Assembly: GCF_001613065.1 (NCBI RefSeq)
Contig: NZ_BDBQ01000031.1
Span: 1-64,000, forward strand
Length of the DNA stretch: 64,000 bases
DNA from: Nocardia miyunensis NBRC 108239
Lineage (GTDB): Bacteria > Actinomycetota > Actinomycetes > Mycobacteriales > Mycobacteriaceae
Reading direction: 5' to 3'
Shown: positions 1 to 8,341 of the stretch, one piece after another
Layout: the number at the start of each line of letters is the position of its first letter
Numbering within the stretch: position 1 is the stretch's first letter
Position numbers and translations under genes: made by a program
Notes under the pieces: model-generated
Seen by the model: the letters and a program-made list of their open reading frames with translations, nothing else
What the model was told of the DNA's origin: nothing
The model's database searches: none

Positions 1-43
1 GCACGCTCGAAGCGCATGGGCGAAGCCCGAGTCTCGAGCGTGC
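1..43. repeat. Dispersed hairpin repeat, copy A
   Basis: Ten-base arms (1-10 and 34-43) are perfectly complementary around a 23-base loop. The loop (11-33) is the exact reverse complement of the loop of the hairpin at 22277-22341. The five arm bases next to the loop also match, while the outer arm bases differ between the copies but stay paired. The element starts at the window edge, so its left arm may be longer. It looks like a REP/MITE-like intergenic repeat; I do not know a published name for it. Confidence 0.75.
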
Positions 44-71
44 AACGACGAGCCTTACAGCGCCGAAAACC

Positions 72-119
72 CGCCGGAGCGAAGCGGAGGCCAAAAATAC
101 GGAGGCCAAAGATACAGGT
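72..119 (+). repeat. GGAGCG-rich dispersed module, copy 1
   Basis: The segment shares the core CGGAGCGAAGCGGAGGCCA with the complement of 22229-22272, and with 40019-40091 at a few mismatches. All three copies are followed by a short A-rich tail ending in ACAG. Here the second half (GGAGGCCAAA) is repeated once more. It is non-coding and its function is unknown. Confidence 0.6.
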
Positions 120-153
120 CAAGACCGGGCGCCCTTGACCGGCCTTGACGGGT

Positions 154-172
154 GGCGGGACTGGGTCCCGCC
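154..172 (+). terminator. Hairpin, probable rightward terminator
   Basis: A perfect 8-bp stem (154-161/165-172) with a 3-base loop is followed on the plus strand by GGCTTTTCC. It would stop transcription entering from the left of the window. Confidence 0.45.
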
Positions 173-188
173 GGCTTTTCCTGCGGTA

Positions 189-205
189 CGCCGCTCTGAG
201 CGGCG
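189..205 (-). terminator. Short hairpin downstream of hydrolase gene
   Basis: A 7-bp perfect stem (189-195/199-205) lies 5 bases past the stop of the leftward hydrolase gene. It has no clear U-tract on the minus strand, so termination is only plausible. Confidence 0.3.
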
Positions 206-209
206 GCTT

Positions 210-1229
210 CTAACTCGCCACTGCCGCGGTGCGGCGGGCTACCTGGATCATGCGGCGGAGTTCGGCGTTGAACTCGACGGGGGCCTCGAGGTTGACCAGG
301 TGGCCGGTGGGGAGGGTGAGCAGGCGGTCGAGGGCGCCGGTCTCGGCGAGGGCGTCGGCGATCTCGACCGAATGCCGCGTGGGCAGGAGTTTGTCGTATT
401 CACCGGCGATGACGCTGGTGGGGACGGTGATGTGGGACGCCGCGCCGCCCAGGTCGAGGGTGGCCAGGTCGCGGGCCACCGCGCCGCGGATCGTGGGGCG
501 GCAGGATCGGACGATGGACAGGGCGAATTCGGCCAGTTCGGGATCGCAATCGGGGGTCATGATGCGGGACTGGAGGAGTTTGCGGGCGACGGCGAATCCG
601 GGCAGGGGAACCGGTGCGCCGAAGACCGTCTGCGCGACCCAGACCGGAGTCGGCAGGTACTCGCCGATGACCGGGATGATGGTGGCCCGGCCGGGAATCC
701 GGCGCGCGGCGGTCGTCGCCAGCAACACCGCCGAGGCCCGCTGCGCGACCTGCTGCGGATAACGCCGCGCCCAGGCCTGAATCGTCATGCCGCCCATGCT
801 GTGCCCGACGAGCACGGCCCGCTGGCCCGGACGCAGAACCGCGTCCAGCACGGCGGACAGATCGTCGGCCAGCTGCTCCGCACCGAATGTCCTTGTGCCC
901 CAATCGCTCTCACCGTGGCCGCGCTGATCGTAGGCGACGACCCGGCATTCCCCGGCGAAGGCGTTGATCTGCGGATTCCAGTACTCGATGCAGCAGGACC
1001 AGCCGTGGATCAGCACGATCACATCGCCCTGTTCGGGACCGTAGGCGTGCACTCGCAGACTGGCGCCGTCCTCGGTGATCACCGGAACGACCTCGGGCGA
1101 GGGGTGCGGATCCAACGACGCGGTCCGATACTTCCGCGAACGCAATTGTCCGCGATGGGCCGCGACCAGCGCATCTGTGCCGGAACGCAATCCGGTCACC
1201 ATTTCGGGCAGCTTCGCCAGCATGAGCAC
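210..1229 (-). CDS. Alpha/beta-hydrolase, paralogue 1
   Basis: This 339-residue cytosolic hydrolase of the alpha/beta fold probably acts on an ester, lactone or epoxide; the substrate cannot be read from sequence. Visible are the oxyanion-region HGWS (about residue 75), the nucleophile elbow GHSMGG with Ser144, a likely acid in GEYDKLLP and the catalytic His in PTGHLVN. Its closest relative in the window is the next gene leftward-transcribed at 1422-2441, with near-identical blocks such as WNPQINAFAGE and RPGQRAVLVGHS, so the pair arose by duplication. A perfect palindrome 40 bases upstream of the start (1269-1286) is shared with that paralogue and with the XRE operon. No signal peptide is seen. 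Confidence 0.88.
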   Translation of the reverse strand: MLMLAKLPEMVTGLRSGTDALVAAHRGQLRSRKYRTASLDPHPSPEVVPVITEDGASLRVHAYGPEQGDVIVLIHGWSCCIEYWNPQINAFAGECRVVAYDQRGHGESDWGTRTFGAEQLADDLSAVLDAVLRPGQRAVLVGHSMGGMTIQAWARRYPQQVAQRASAVLLATTAARRIPGRATIIPVIGEYLPTPVWVAQTVFGAPVPLPGFAVARKLLQSRIMTPDCDPELAEFALSIVRSCRPTIRGAVARDLATLDLGGAASHITVPTSVIAGEYDKLLPTRHSVEIADALAETGALDRLLTLPTGHLVNLEAPVEFNAELRRMIQVARRTAAVAS

Positions 1230-1268
1230 TCCTTTGTGTCCACCCGCACAGTACCGCGCTAACCGGGG

Positions 1269-1286
1269 TGCTTGCTAGTGCAAGCA
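1269..1286. promoter_or_regulatory. Palindromic operator, site 1
   Basis: TGCTTGC-TAGT-GCAAGCA is a perfect 7-4-7 inverted repeat 40 bases upstream of the hydrolase start at 1229. The same core occurs at 2495-2510 and, slightly altered, at 4133-4156. In both hydrolase promoters a TACTGT hexamer follows the motif's TTGCAC at the same 24-base distance on the minus strand, which suggests a conserved promoter layout. Confidence 0.6.
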
Positions 1287-1421
1287 GCTGGCTCGCCAGC
1301 GCCATCGAGTTCCGGCGTTCTCACTTTCTGCACTGGATATCGCAGTTGGCCCGCCAGCCGTACCGTTATCAGCGGTAACGAATTGCGTACGAACCCATCA
1401 CCGGAACGATTCGCCGCACGC

Positions 1422-2441
1422 CTACGCCGTGGCCTCCCGCACCGCGAACGCACCGCTCAACACCCGAGCCAGTTCGGCGTTGAACGCCTCGACCGCCTCG
1501 ACATTGCCCAGATGCCCGGTCGGCAGGACCTCGAGCCGATCCAGCGAACCGGTTTCCGCGAGCATCTCCGCGATCCGCTCGGCATGCGCGCGAGGGGTCA
1601 GATCATCGGCGCTTCCGGCGATGACGGTGGTCGGCACGGTCAGCGACGCCGCCGCACGCCCCAGCGCCAGATCGGCCAGCAACAACCCGAACAGCCCGCG
1701 CACCCGGGCGGGGCAGGACCGCACGATGGACAGCGCGAAGTCGGCCACGTCACCGGTCGAGGCCAGGCTCATCACCTGACGCCGGAAGATCCACCGCACC
1801 GGCGGGATCGGCGGGAACAGCAGCTGTGAGCCGAGCAGGTACTTTCCGGTCGGGAGCAGCAGCGGCAACGGCAGCGCGCGCAGCGGTGGGATGACGCTCG
1901 TCTCGGCGATCAGGTCGCCGGCGGCGGTATTGGTCAGCAGCACCGCGGCCGCGCGGGCGGCCACCCGCTCCGGATAACGCCCGGCCCATGCCTGGATCGT
2001 CATCCCGCCCAGGCTGTGCCCGACCAGTACGGCCCGCTGCCCGGGACGCAGGACCGCGTCCAGCACCGCGGCCAGATCGTCGGCGAGCAGATCGGTGGTC
2101 AGCGGGCTGTCGCCCGATTCGCTCTCGCCGTGGCCGCGCTGATCGTAGGCGATCACGCGGTATTCCCCGGCGAAGGCGTTGATCTGCGGATTCCAGTACT
2201 CGAGGCAGCAGGACCAGCCGTGCACGAACACGATGACATCGCCGTTGGCGGGGCCGTAGGAGTGCGCCCGCAGAGCGGTCCCGTCCGGCGCGGTGACCGG
2301 TACGACCGCGCACGCGGCGCTCGGCGGATCGAATGATCGATCGGCATAGGTCCGGGTGCGCAGACCGGCGCGATGGTTACGCATCAGGCCGCGGACGACA
2401 TCCACCAGACCCGTGATCGAGGTAGGCAACGTTGCCTGCAT
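1422..2441 (-). CDS. Alpha/beta-hydrolase, paralogue 2
   Basis: This is a second 339-residue alpha/beta-hydrolase, with HGWSCCLEYWNP, the nucleophile elbow GHSLGG and the C-terminal His in PTGHLGNVE. Length and architecture match the paralogue at 210-1229, so the two are a tandem duplication separated by about 190 bp. The central lid region (about residues 185-230, LPLPLLLPTGKYLL and following) differs most, which hints at different substrates. The operator-like palindrome at 2495-2510 precedes it. No membrane segment or signal peptide is obvious. Confidence 0.88.
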   Translation of the reverse strand: MQATLPTSITGLVDVVRGLMRNHRAGLRTRTYADRSFDPPSAACAVVPVTAPDGTALRAHSYGPANGDVIVFVHGWSCCLEYWNPQINAFAGEYRVIAYDQRGHGESESGDSPLTTDLLADDLAAVLDAVLRPGQRAVLVGHSLGGMTIQAWAGRYPERVAARAAAVLLTNTAAGDLIAETSVIPPLRALPLPLLLPTGKYLLGSQLLFPPIPPVRWIFRRQVMSLASTGDVADFALSIVRSCPARVRGLFGLLLADLALGRAAASLTVPTTVIAGSADDLTPRAHAERIAEMLAETGSLDRLEVLPTGHLGNVEAVEAFNAELARVLSGAFAVREATA

Positions 2442-2494
2442 CGGGACACTCCCTTGTGTGTTACTTACCGATACAGTAACGCCACCAAGGGGGT

Positions 2495-2510
2495 GCTTGC
2501 TAGTGCAAGC
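2495..2510. promoter_or_regulatory. Palindromic operator, site 2
   Basis: GCTTGC-TAGT-GCAAGC is a perfect 6-4-6 inverted repeat between the DUF2516 stop and hydrolase paralogue 2. It shares 13 consecutive bases (TGCTTGCTAGTGC) with site 1. Confidence 0.6.
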
Positions 2511-2513
2511 GCT

Positions 2514-2813
2514 CTACCAGCGCGGACCGCGCTGCACCTCGTCCACCTTCGGCCGGACGTCGGCCAGATATACGCCGGTGGCGACCACACCCGCGATGAG
2601 CCCGAACATCCCCAGGCTGAACAAGCCCAGCAGCGGCAACCCGATCACGGCCGTGGCGACGGCCAGAATCGTGACCCAGATCGGCTTGGTGAGCTTGTCG
2701 ACCGCCGTGAACGCGTCACGACGCTGACGGATGGCGTGGACCAAAGCGAACAGGCAGGCACCCAGGGCGGCGATCTGAATCACCAACATGGTCATGCCGA
2801 TCAGGGAGTACAC
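2514..2813 (-). CDS. DUF2516 family membrane protein
   Basis: The 99-residue protein has three hydrophobic segments (about residues 4-23, 43-60 and 62-83) and a short polar C-terminus rich in K, R, E and D. Size, topology and position directly downstream of hbhA match the Rv0476/DUF2516 family of actinobacterial inner-membrane proteins, whose function is unknown. It is separated from hbhA by a 13-bp hairpin (2832-2866), so its expression may depend on readthrough. Confidence 0.8.
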   Translation of the reverse strand: MYSLIGMTMLVIQIAALGACLFALVHAIRQRRDAFTAVDKLTKPIWVTILAVATAVIGLPLLGLFSLGMFGLIAGVVATGVYLADVRPKVDEVQRGPRW

Positions 2814-2831
2814 ACCCCAATGATAGGAGAA

Positions 2832-2866
2832 ACGCCCCCGCGCAGCCGGACGGTGCGCGGGGGCGT
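2832..2866 (-). terminator. Hairpin between hbhA and DUF2516 gene
   Basis: A perfect 13-bp GC-rich stem (832-844/854-866 of kilobase 2) with a 9-base loop is followed on the minus strand by TTCTCC. It probably acts as a terminator or partial attenuator after hbhA. Confidence 0.6.
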
Positions 2867-2888
2867 GCTCTCGAAAACGGCGCGGCGA

Positions 2889-3560
2889 CTACTGCTTCGC
2901 GGTGGTCGTGGTCTTCTTCGCGGGCGCCTTCTTGGCCGGGGCCTTCTTGGCGGCGGCCTTCTTGGCCGAGGTCTCCTCGGCGGAAGCCTCGTCGCCGGGG
3001 GCGGCGGGCTCGTGGGTCACCTGGACGACCTCGGCGTCGACGACCGGCTCGGCCTCCGACTCCTCGGTGCTGCCCAGCAGGCCACGGGCCTGGTCGGACA
3101 CCTTCCCGAAGACGTCCTCAGCGCGGGTGACGACGTCGGTGTAGATGCCCTCGACCCGCTCGAAACGCTCCTCGAAGTTCGGGTTGGCGCGCAGCCGGTC
3201 CACGGTCTCCTCGCCGCGCGAGGCCAGATCCTGGTACAGCTCCACCAGCTGGTGGTAGTACTGGTCGGCGAGCTTGCGCAGCTCCTCGGGGCTGAGCCGC
3301 TCACGCAGATCGGCCAGGTCCTCGGGGAGTTCGGCGGGCAGGCCGGACAGCCGCTGACGCAGCGTGCCGAACTGCTCCTGGGCATCCGCGGGAAGGTTCG
3401 CGATACGCTCGCGGGCCTCGTCCACGCGGCCGCTGACATCGACGGTGGCGGCGCGCTCGCGCACCTTGCCCACCAGGTCGTTGACCGCGGTGTAGAGGGC
3501 ATCCCCGGCGCCGACGGTGGCGTACAGCGGTTTGGTCACGGTCTGTGTTGCTTCGGTCAT
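2889..3560 (-). CDS. hbhA: Heparin-binding hemagglutinin-like adhesin (HBHA)
   Basis: The 223-residue protein has a short hydrophobic N-terminal stretch, a long charged helical/coiled-coil region (about residues 35-150, with ERIANLPADAQEQF and LRERLSPEELRKLADQYY) and an acidic linker. It ends in a lysine-alanine-proline tail with KKAPAKKAPAKK repeats. This matches mycobacterial HBHA (Rv0475), a surface adhesin that binds sulfated glycans through its Lys-rich tail and is also linked to intracellular lipid inclusions. There is no Sec signal, as in the family. Its ATG overlaps the stop of the upstream XRE gene by 4 bp, indicating translational coupling. Confidence 0.9.
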   Translation of the reverse strand: MTEATQTVTKPLYATVGAGDALYTAVNDLVGKVRERAATVDVSGRVDEARERIANLPADAQEQFGTLRQRLSGLPAELPEDLADLRERLSPEELRKLADQYYHQLVELYQDLASRGEETVDRLRANPNFEERFERVEGIYTDVVTRAEDVFGKVSDQARGLLGSTEESEAEPVVDAEVVQVTHEPAAPGDEASAEETSAKKAAAKKAPAKKAPAKKTTTTAKQ

Positions 3561-4096
3561 GGTTCGTTCTCCTGGCGTGGCGGAACGTCGGTGGTAGTGC
3601 TCGGAACGGCGTTGTCCCTGGTCCCCCCGGGAACGTCGGCTGCGGATTCCGTTGCGTCCCCTGCGAATTCGTCCCCCGCGTTCTCACGGCGGAACGATTC
3701 GTAGATGTCCAGCAGCACCTGTTTCTGCCGCTCGGTGATCACCGAGTCGGCCAGCAGCGCGTCCCGGACCGGGCTGTGCGGCCTCTGTTCGAGGTAGCCC
3801 GCCCTTATGTACAAGACCTCCGAGGACACCCGCAGACCTTTGGCGATCTGCGCGAGTACCTCGGCGGACGGATTCCGCAATCCGCGCTCGATCTGACTGA
3901 GATACGGATTGCTGACCCCCGCCAGCTGTGCGAGCTGTCGCAGCGAGACCTGCGCGGCCTCTCGCTGCGACCGGATGAAGCTCCCGATGTCGTGCGCCGC
4001 GCTGGCTACGCGGGCCACCTTCTCGCCGAGATCCGCGGACGTCTCCGCGGGTTGCTCGACGTTCTGCTCGGGACCCTCGGGATCCTGTGCCATCAC
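3557..4096 (-). CDS. XRE-family transcriptional regulator (Rv0474-like)
   Basis: The 179-residue DNA-binding protein carries an N-terminal Cro/C1-type helix-turn-helix (about residues 38-95: SQREAAQVSLRQLAQLAGVS, then YLSQIERGLRNPS) and a shorter C-terminal helical domain ending in an acidic, Pro/Thr-rich tail. Position and size match Rv0474, immediately upstream of hbhA. Two adjacent ATGs at 4096 and 4093 could start it. A promoter with -35 TTGCAA, 17-base spacer and -10 TAGAAT overlaps an imperfect palindrome (4133-4156), which would fit autoregulation. Control of the flanking hydrolases by the same protein is inference. Confidence 0.88.
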   Translation of the reverse strand: MMAQDPEGPEQNVEQPAETSADLGEKVARVASAAHDIGSFIRSQREAAQVSLRQLAQLAGVSNPYLSQIERGLRNPSAEVLAQIAKGLRVSSEVLYIRAGYLEQRPHSPVRDALLADSVITERQKQVLLDIYESFRRENAGDEFAGDATESAADVPGGTRDNAVPSTTTDVPPRQENEP

Positions 4097-4121
4097 TCAC
4101 CTTCCGGCGGTTGTGCGGTCA

Positions 4122-4156
4122 ATTCTAAGACAGGGTGCTAGCTATTGCAAGCACCC
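4122..4156 (-). promoter_or_regulatory. Promoter and palindromic operator (site 3) of the XRE-hbhA operon
   Basis: On the minus strand TTGCAA (4145-4150) and TAGAAT (4122-4127) are separated by exactly 17 bases. An inverted repeat GGGTGCTAGC-TATT-GCAAGCACCC (4133-4156, one mismatch pair) covers the -35 box and most of the spacer, where a repressor would block polymerase. Its GCAAGCACCC arm matches the arms of sites 1 and 2. Confidence 0.65.
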
Positions 4157-4188
4157 TTGTTAGCACTCGTTGACGAACTCGGCCGGAG

Positions 4189-5685
4189 CTATCCCGACCA
4201 GCCGGGGAACAGTAGATGCGAGACGGCATAGATCACCAATCCGGCGAGCGATCCGACCACTGTTCCGTTGATCCGGATGAACTGCAGATCGCGCCCGGCC
4301 TGCAATTCGATCTTGCGACTCGCCTCGTCGGCATCCCACCGGGCCACGGTATCGCTGATCAGCGTCGCGATCTCGGACCCGTAGTTCGAGACCAGATAGC
4401 GCACCCCGCGCTCGAGCCAGCCGTCCACCTTTTCGCGCATCTCGGTCTCGGCGACCAGACGCTGCCCGAGTTGCTGGACGTTCTCGGTGATCTTGCGCCG
4501 CAACGTGCTGTTCGGATCGTCGGCCGACTCCAGGACCAGCCGCTTGGCCGCCCGCCACGTCGCCTGGGCCATTCCGGTGATCTCCTCGCGGCCCATGATC
4601 TCGGCCTTGATGCGTTCGGCCTTCGCGATCATCGCCTCGTCGTGCTGCAGATCGTCGGCGAACTGCTCGAGAAAGCGATTGGCCGCCAGCCGCACCTCGT
4701 GATCGGGCTGCGCGCGAATCTTCCAGGTGAATTCGACCAATTCCCGGTAAACCCGTTCGGACAGCATGACATTCACGAATTTCGGCGCCCAGGACGGCGC
4801 TTCGGTCGTGACGATCCGATCGAGGGTCTCCTGACTACCCAGCGCCCACTGGTGCGCGCGCTCGGCCAGCAGGTCCAGCAGCGGGGCCTGCCGGTTCTCG
4901 GACAGCAACTCCGACAGCACCCGGCCGATCGGCGGGCCCCACTGCGGTTCGGCGATGCGTTTGACGATGGTGTGGTCGATGATCTGCTCGACGTCCTCGT
5001 CGCGCAGCGCGTCGATGACCGCGCGCAGAATCGTCGAGGATTCCTCCGAGACCCGCGCGGCGTGTTCCGGATCGGCCATCCAGCGCCCCACCCGCAGCGA
5101 GATCTGCGCCGAATCCACCTTCGCCACCACGGTTTCCGGGGACAGGAAATTCGTCCGCACGAAGTTGCCGAGGCTCTCGCCGAGTTGATCCTTCTTCTTG
5201 CGGATGATCGCGGTGTGCGGAATGGGCAGTCCCAGCGGATGCCGGAACAGCGCGGTCACCGCGAACCAGTCCGCGAGCGCGCCGACCATGCCCGCCTCCG
5301 AGGCCGCGCGCACATAACCCACCCAGTTGCCGCCCGCACCGCGCGAGGCGATCCAGCAGCACACCAGATAGATGACCGTCGCACCGGCGAGGAAGGCCGT
5401 GGCGACGAATTTCATCCGGCGCAGATCACGGCGTTTACCGGCGTCGTCCATCAGATCGGCGAACGAGGCGGGCGAGTCCCGGCGGTCCGGGCCGCGTGTG
5501 GTATATCCCACTCCCCGAGCCGGTCCGGACCGGCCGTCGGGCCCGCCCGCAACGGGAGCGGCGGGCGTGGCGAGCGACGTGCCGGTAACGCCTGTCCGCA
5601 CCGGATCGGGGCCCGTGGACACTGCATCGGCCCCGCGTGAGGCACTGCCGGGAGATTGCTCCATATTTCCATTCTGTCCGCTCAT
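4189..5685 (-). CDS. DUF445 family membrane protein (Rv0473-like)
   Basis: The product is about 498 residues, with a Pro/Gly-rich disordered N-terminus (about 90 residues) followed by a membrane segment (FVATAFLAGATVIYLVCCWI). The family-typical block is EAGMVGALADWFAVTALFRHPLGLPIPHT. Then comes a long charged helical region and a final C-terminal membrane segment (VVGSLAGLVIYAVSHLLFP). This is the DUF445 architecture, of unknown biochemical function. I start it at 5685 because GGAG lies 8 bases upstream; an in-frame ATG at 5709 is an alternative. It sits upstream of the XRE gene and divergent from the TetR gene, as in M. tuberculosis. Confidence 0.87.
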   Translation of the reverse strand: MSGQNGNMEQSPGSASRGADAVSTGPDPVRTGVTGTSLATPAAPVAGGPDGRSGPARGVGYTTRGPDRRDSPASFADLMDDAGKRRDLRRMKFVATAFLAGATVIYLVCCWIASRGAGGNWVGYVRAASEAGMVGALADWFAVTALFRHPLGLPIPHTAIIRKKKDQLGESLGNFVRTNFLSPETVVAKVDSAQISLRVGRWMADPEHAARVSEESSTILRAVIDALRDEDVEQIIDHTIVKRIAEPQWGPPIGRVLSELLSENRQAPLLDLLAERAHQWALGSQETLDRIVTTEAPSWAPKFVNVMLSERVYRELVEFTWKIRAQPDHEVRLAANRFLEQFADDLQHDEAMIAKAERIKAEIMGREEITGMAQATWRAAKRLVLESADDPNSTLRRKITENVQQLGQRLVAETEMREKVDGWLERGVRYLVSNYGSEIATLISDTVARWDADEASRKIELQAGRDLQFIRINGTVVGSLAGLVIYAVSHLLFPGWSG

Positions 5686-5776
5686 CGGAGTCGCTCCGGT
5701 TCCACCCACCCTGGTACCCGCTCGGAGTGGCCTCGACGAAGTCGGAACATCGCCGATCGGAAGGACCTAAGCTGGA

Positions 5777-6517
5777 GTGGCCCCGTTCCCGACACGAGGA
5801 GTCACCCTGTCCACCGAAGCCGCCCTCAACTCCAGCCCGGCGCGTACGGTCCGGGTGGATGGTCGCAAGCGGCGCTGGCATCAGCACAAGATCGACCGGC
5901 GCGAGGAATTGGTCGACGGCACCCTGGCGGCGATCCGCAAGCGGGGTGGCGATGTCGGCATGGACGAGATCGCGGGCGAGATCGGCGTCTCGAAAACCGT
6001 TCTGTACCGGTACTTCTCGGACAAGAACGATCTGACCCGCGCCACCATGGAGCGGTTCATCGAGACCACCCTGATGCCGCGCATCTACGACGCGATCAGC
6101 GACGATCTGGACGAGTACCAGCTGGTCCGTAACACCCTGGCCGCGTATGTGCACACCGTCGACGCCGATACCGACGTGTACCGGTTCATCATGGGTTACG
6201 GCTCCTCAACCGACAAGTCCACGCTGGCCGACTTCGAGAAGCTCTTCGCCGATATCGTCGCCGCGGTCCTGCGCGACAAGGCATTCGGCCGTCACATCGA
6301 CACCGAGGGCGTCGAGCTGTACGCGTACGTCCTGGTCGGCGGCGTCCAGCTGGCGACGGACTGGTGGATCGGCAATCGCGGCATGTCGGCGGACACCATG
6401 CTCGATCACATGACCATGATGGCGTGGAGCGCGATCGAGGGCATGGTTCGCGCGGGCGGCTCCCCCGAGCGATTCAACTCCACCCCGCACAGCCTGCCCG
6501 AACCCGACGACGCTTGA
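5777..6517 (+). CDS. TetR-family transcriptional regulator (Rv0472c-like)
   Basis: The roughly 240-residue repressor has a TetR helix-turn-helix (GGDVGMDEIAGEIGVSKTVLYRYFSDKNDL, about residues 53-83, given here only as the recognisable stretch from DEIAGE to YRYFSD) and a helical ligand domain. The first ATG is at 5777. However, the only good Shine-Dalgarno (GAGGAG at 5797-5802) precedes an in-frame CTG at 5807, and homology-like sequence begins there (STEAALNSSP), so a CTG start is a real possibility. The gene diverges from the DUF445 gene across about 90 bp, an arrangement typical of a local regulator. Confidence 0.88.
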   Translation: MAPFPTRGVTLSTEAALNSSPARTVRVDGRKRRWHQHKIDRREELVDGTLAAIRKRGGDVGMDEIAGEIGVSKTVLYRYFSDKNDLTRATMERFIETTLMPRIYDAISDDLDEYQLVRNTLAAYVHTVDADTDVYRFIMGYGSSTDKSTLADFEKLFADIVAAVLRDKAFGRHIDTEGVELYAYVLVGGVQLATDWWIGNRGMSADTMLDHMTMMAWSAIEGMVRAGGSPERFNSTPHSLPEPDDA

Positions 6518-6789
6518 CCCAGCCCCCGGCATCGGTGAGTCTGATGTCGGGTGACCGCGCCGACAGAATCGCCGACTGTGCACGGTGAGCTGGAGCGCTC
6601 CGAGATCCGGACCGCACGGTGCCGCCCGCCCGGCGGCGAACCCGCCGCGCATACCCACCACGACCGCCGGTGAAGACATGCGCGAATCACCGGGTACCCC
6701 ACGGCAGGCCGAAGTCGCCTCCTGCCAGCTCTCGACGCACAACCCTTCCAGCACTCGACGACGCGCAGCCCTGAAGGACAGGCCGACAC

Positions 6790-8316
6790 ATGGGTAACTC
6801 ACCCGGTAAACCCGAGGATCCGGCGGAGACCGTATCCCCGGAGAAGGATCCGGATCTCCCTGAGCCCAAAGCACAGAAGTCCCACAAACGCGGCAAGGAG
6901 ATTCCCACCTCGCGAATCGCCCGGGGAACCAAGCTGGGTGTCGCCGTCGCCGGAAATGTGTTGCGCGCGCAGAAGACTCGTCGTTCGATGCGCGGTCGCT
7001 CCGAAGAGGTGCGCGCTCGCATGGCCGAGGAGTCCACGATTCGCGCGACCGAGCAGATGGTCATCGTGCTGGGCACCATGAAGGGTGTCGCGATGAAGCT
7101 CGGGCAGATCCTCTCGGTGCTGGACATGGACGTCGTGCCGACCGAGCACCGGGAACGTTTCCAGCATCGGCTCGCGGTCCTGCGCGACAGCGCGCCCAAG
7201 GTCTCCTTCGACACGATGCGCGAACTCATCGAGACCGATTTCGGCCGGCCGCTGAGCGAACTGTTCGCCGAATTCGAACCCGAACCGATCGCCGCGGCGT
7301 CCATCGGCCAGGTGTACCGGGCGCGGCTGCACGACGGCCGCGAGGTCGCGGTGAAGGTGCAGTATCCGGGCATCGATGCGGCGGTGCGCGCGGATCTGAA
7401 GAATCTGGTCATGTTCCGGCGCATCCTGGCCTCGGCGATGCCGTGGGTGACCCCGGCCGTGCTGGACGAGCTGCGCCTGCACCTGGAGAGCGAACTCGAC
7501 TACGCCACCGAGGCCGCCACCCAGCGCCAGATCGCCGAGCTCTACGCCGACCACCCGTTCATCGCGGTCCCGGCCAGCATGCCGGAGCTGTCCAGCACCC
7601 ACGTGCTGGTGAGCGAGTTCTTTCCCGGTCGCGGGTTCGACGAGATCCGCGAACTGCCCGCGGCGGAACGCAATCGGATCGGCGAGATCATCTACCGCTT
7701 CTACGTGGGCTCGCTGTACAACTTCAACGAGTTCTGCGGCGACCCGCATCCGGGCAACATCCTGCTCGGCGAGGACGGGCGCGTGGCCTTCCTGGACTTC
7801 GGCCTCTACAACCGGATGCGCCCCGCCGACGCGCAGTTCGAGCTGACCTGCATCCGCGCCGCCGCCGAGGATCGCGCCGAGGATCTGCGTACGCTGATGA
7901 TCGATCACGGCATCATCGATTCGCCCGAGGAGGTGACGGCCGAGGAATGCCTGGAGTACTGCCTGTCCGCGATCGAGTGGGCGCTGCTGGACGAGGACCT
8001 GACGATCACCCCCGAACTGGCCAGCGGTGCGGCCGTGCTGGCGATCGACCCGCGCGCCACCGAGCACGCCGGAATGAAGCAGCAGAACCTGCCCCCGGAA
8101 CATCTGTTCTCCCGGCGCGCGGATTTCATGACGTTCGGAGTGCTCGGGCAGTTGCGGGCGACGAACAATTGGCATCGGATCGCGCGGGAGTGGATCTACG
8201 GCGACGCCCCGGTCACCGAACTGGGCAAGGCCCATCGGGCCTGGCTCGCCCAGCGACCCGCGCCGACCACCGGTGCGGCAGCGCCGAAGTCCGGAAAACG
8301 CCGCAGCAAGGCATGA
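6790..8316 (+). CDS. AarF/ABC1/UbiB-family atypical kinase
   Basis: The 508-residue protein has a charged, low-complexity N-terminus (about 60 residues) before the ABC1/UbiB kinase-like domain. Diagnostic features are the KxGQ motif (MKLGQILSVLD, about residue 100), the Ala-rich nucleotide loop (AAASIGQVYRA), the catalytic-lysine strand VAVKVQYPG, and the C-lobe NFNEFCGDPHPGN and FLDFGLYN motifs. Family members act as ATPases/kinases in lipid, quinone or transport functions. The closest described actinobacterial relative I recall is Rv3197 (macrolide-associated ATP-binding protein). AAGGACAGG precedes the ATG. The next gene starts 25 bases downstream, so they may form an operon. Confidence 0.9.
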   Translation: MGNSPGKPEDPAETVSPEKDPDLPEPKAQKSHKRGKEIPTSRIARGTKLGVAVAGNVLRAQKTRRSMRGRSEEVRARMAEESTIRATEQMVIVLGTMKGVAMKLGQILSVLDMDVVPTEHRERFQHRLAVLRDSAPKVSFDTMRELIETDFGRPLSELFAEFEPEPIAAASIGQVYRARLHDGREVAVKVQYPGIDAAVRADLKNLVMFRRILASAMPWVTPAVLDELRLHLESELDYATEAATQRQIAELYADHPFIAVPASMPELSSTHVLVSEFFPGRGFDEIRELPAAERNRIGEIIYRFYVGSLYNFNEFCGDPHPGNILLGEDGRVAFLDFGLYNRMRPADAQFELTCIRAAAEDRAEDLRTLMIDHGIIDSPEEVTAEECLEYCLSAIEWALLDEDLTITPELASGAAVLAIDPRATEHAGMKQQNLPPEHLFSRRADFMTFGVLGQLRATNNWHRIAREWIYGDAPVTELGKAHRAWLAQRPAPTTGAAAPKSGKRRSKA

Positions 8317-8341
8317 TTCGCATCACCAGATGGGAAGGCCC

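Noticed and set aside
4158..4166. TTAGCACTC resembling half of a CIRCE heat-shock operator
   Set aside because: It lies at the edge of the palindrome near 4133 and no second half (GAGTGCTAA) occurs at the required nine-base distance.
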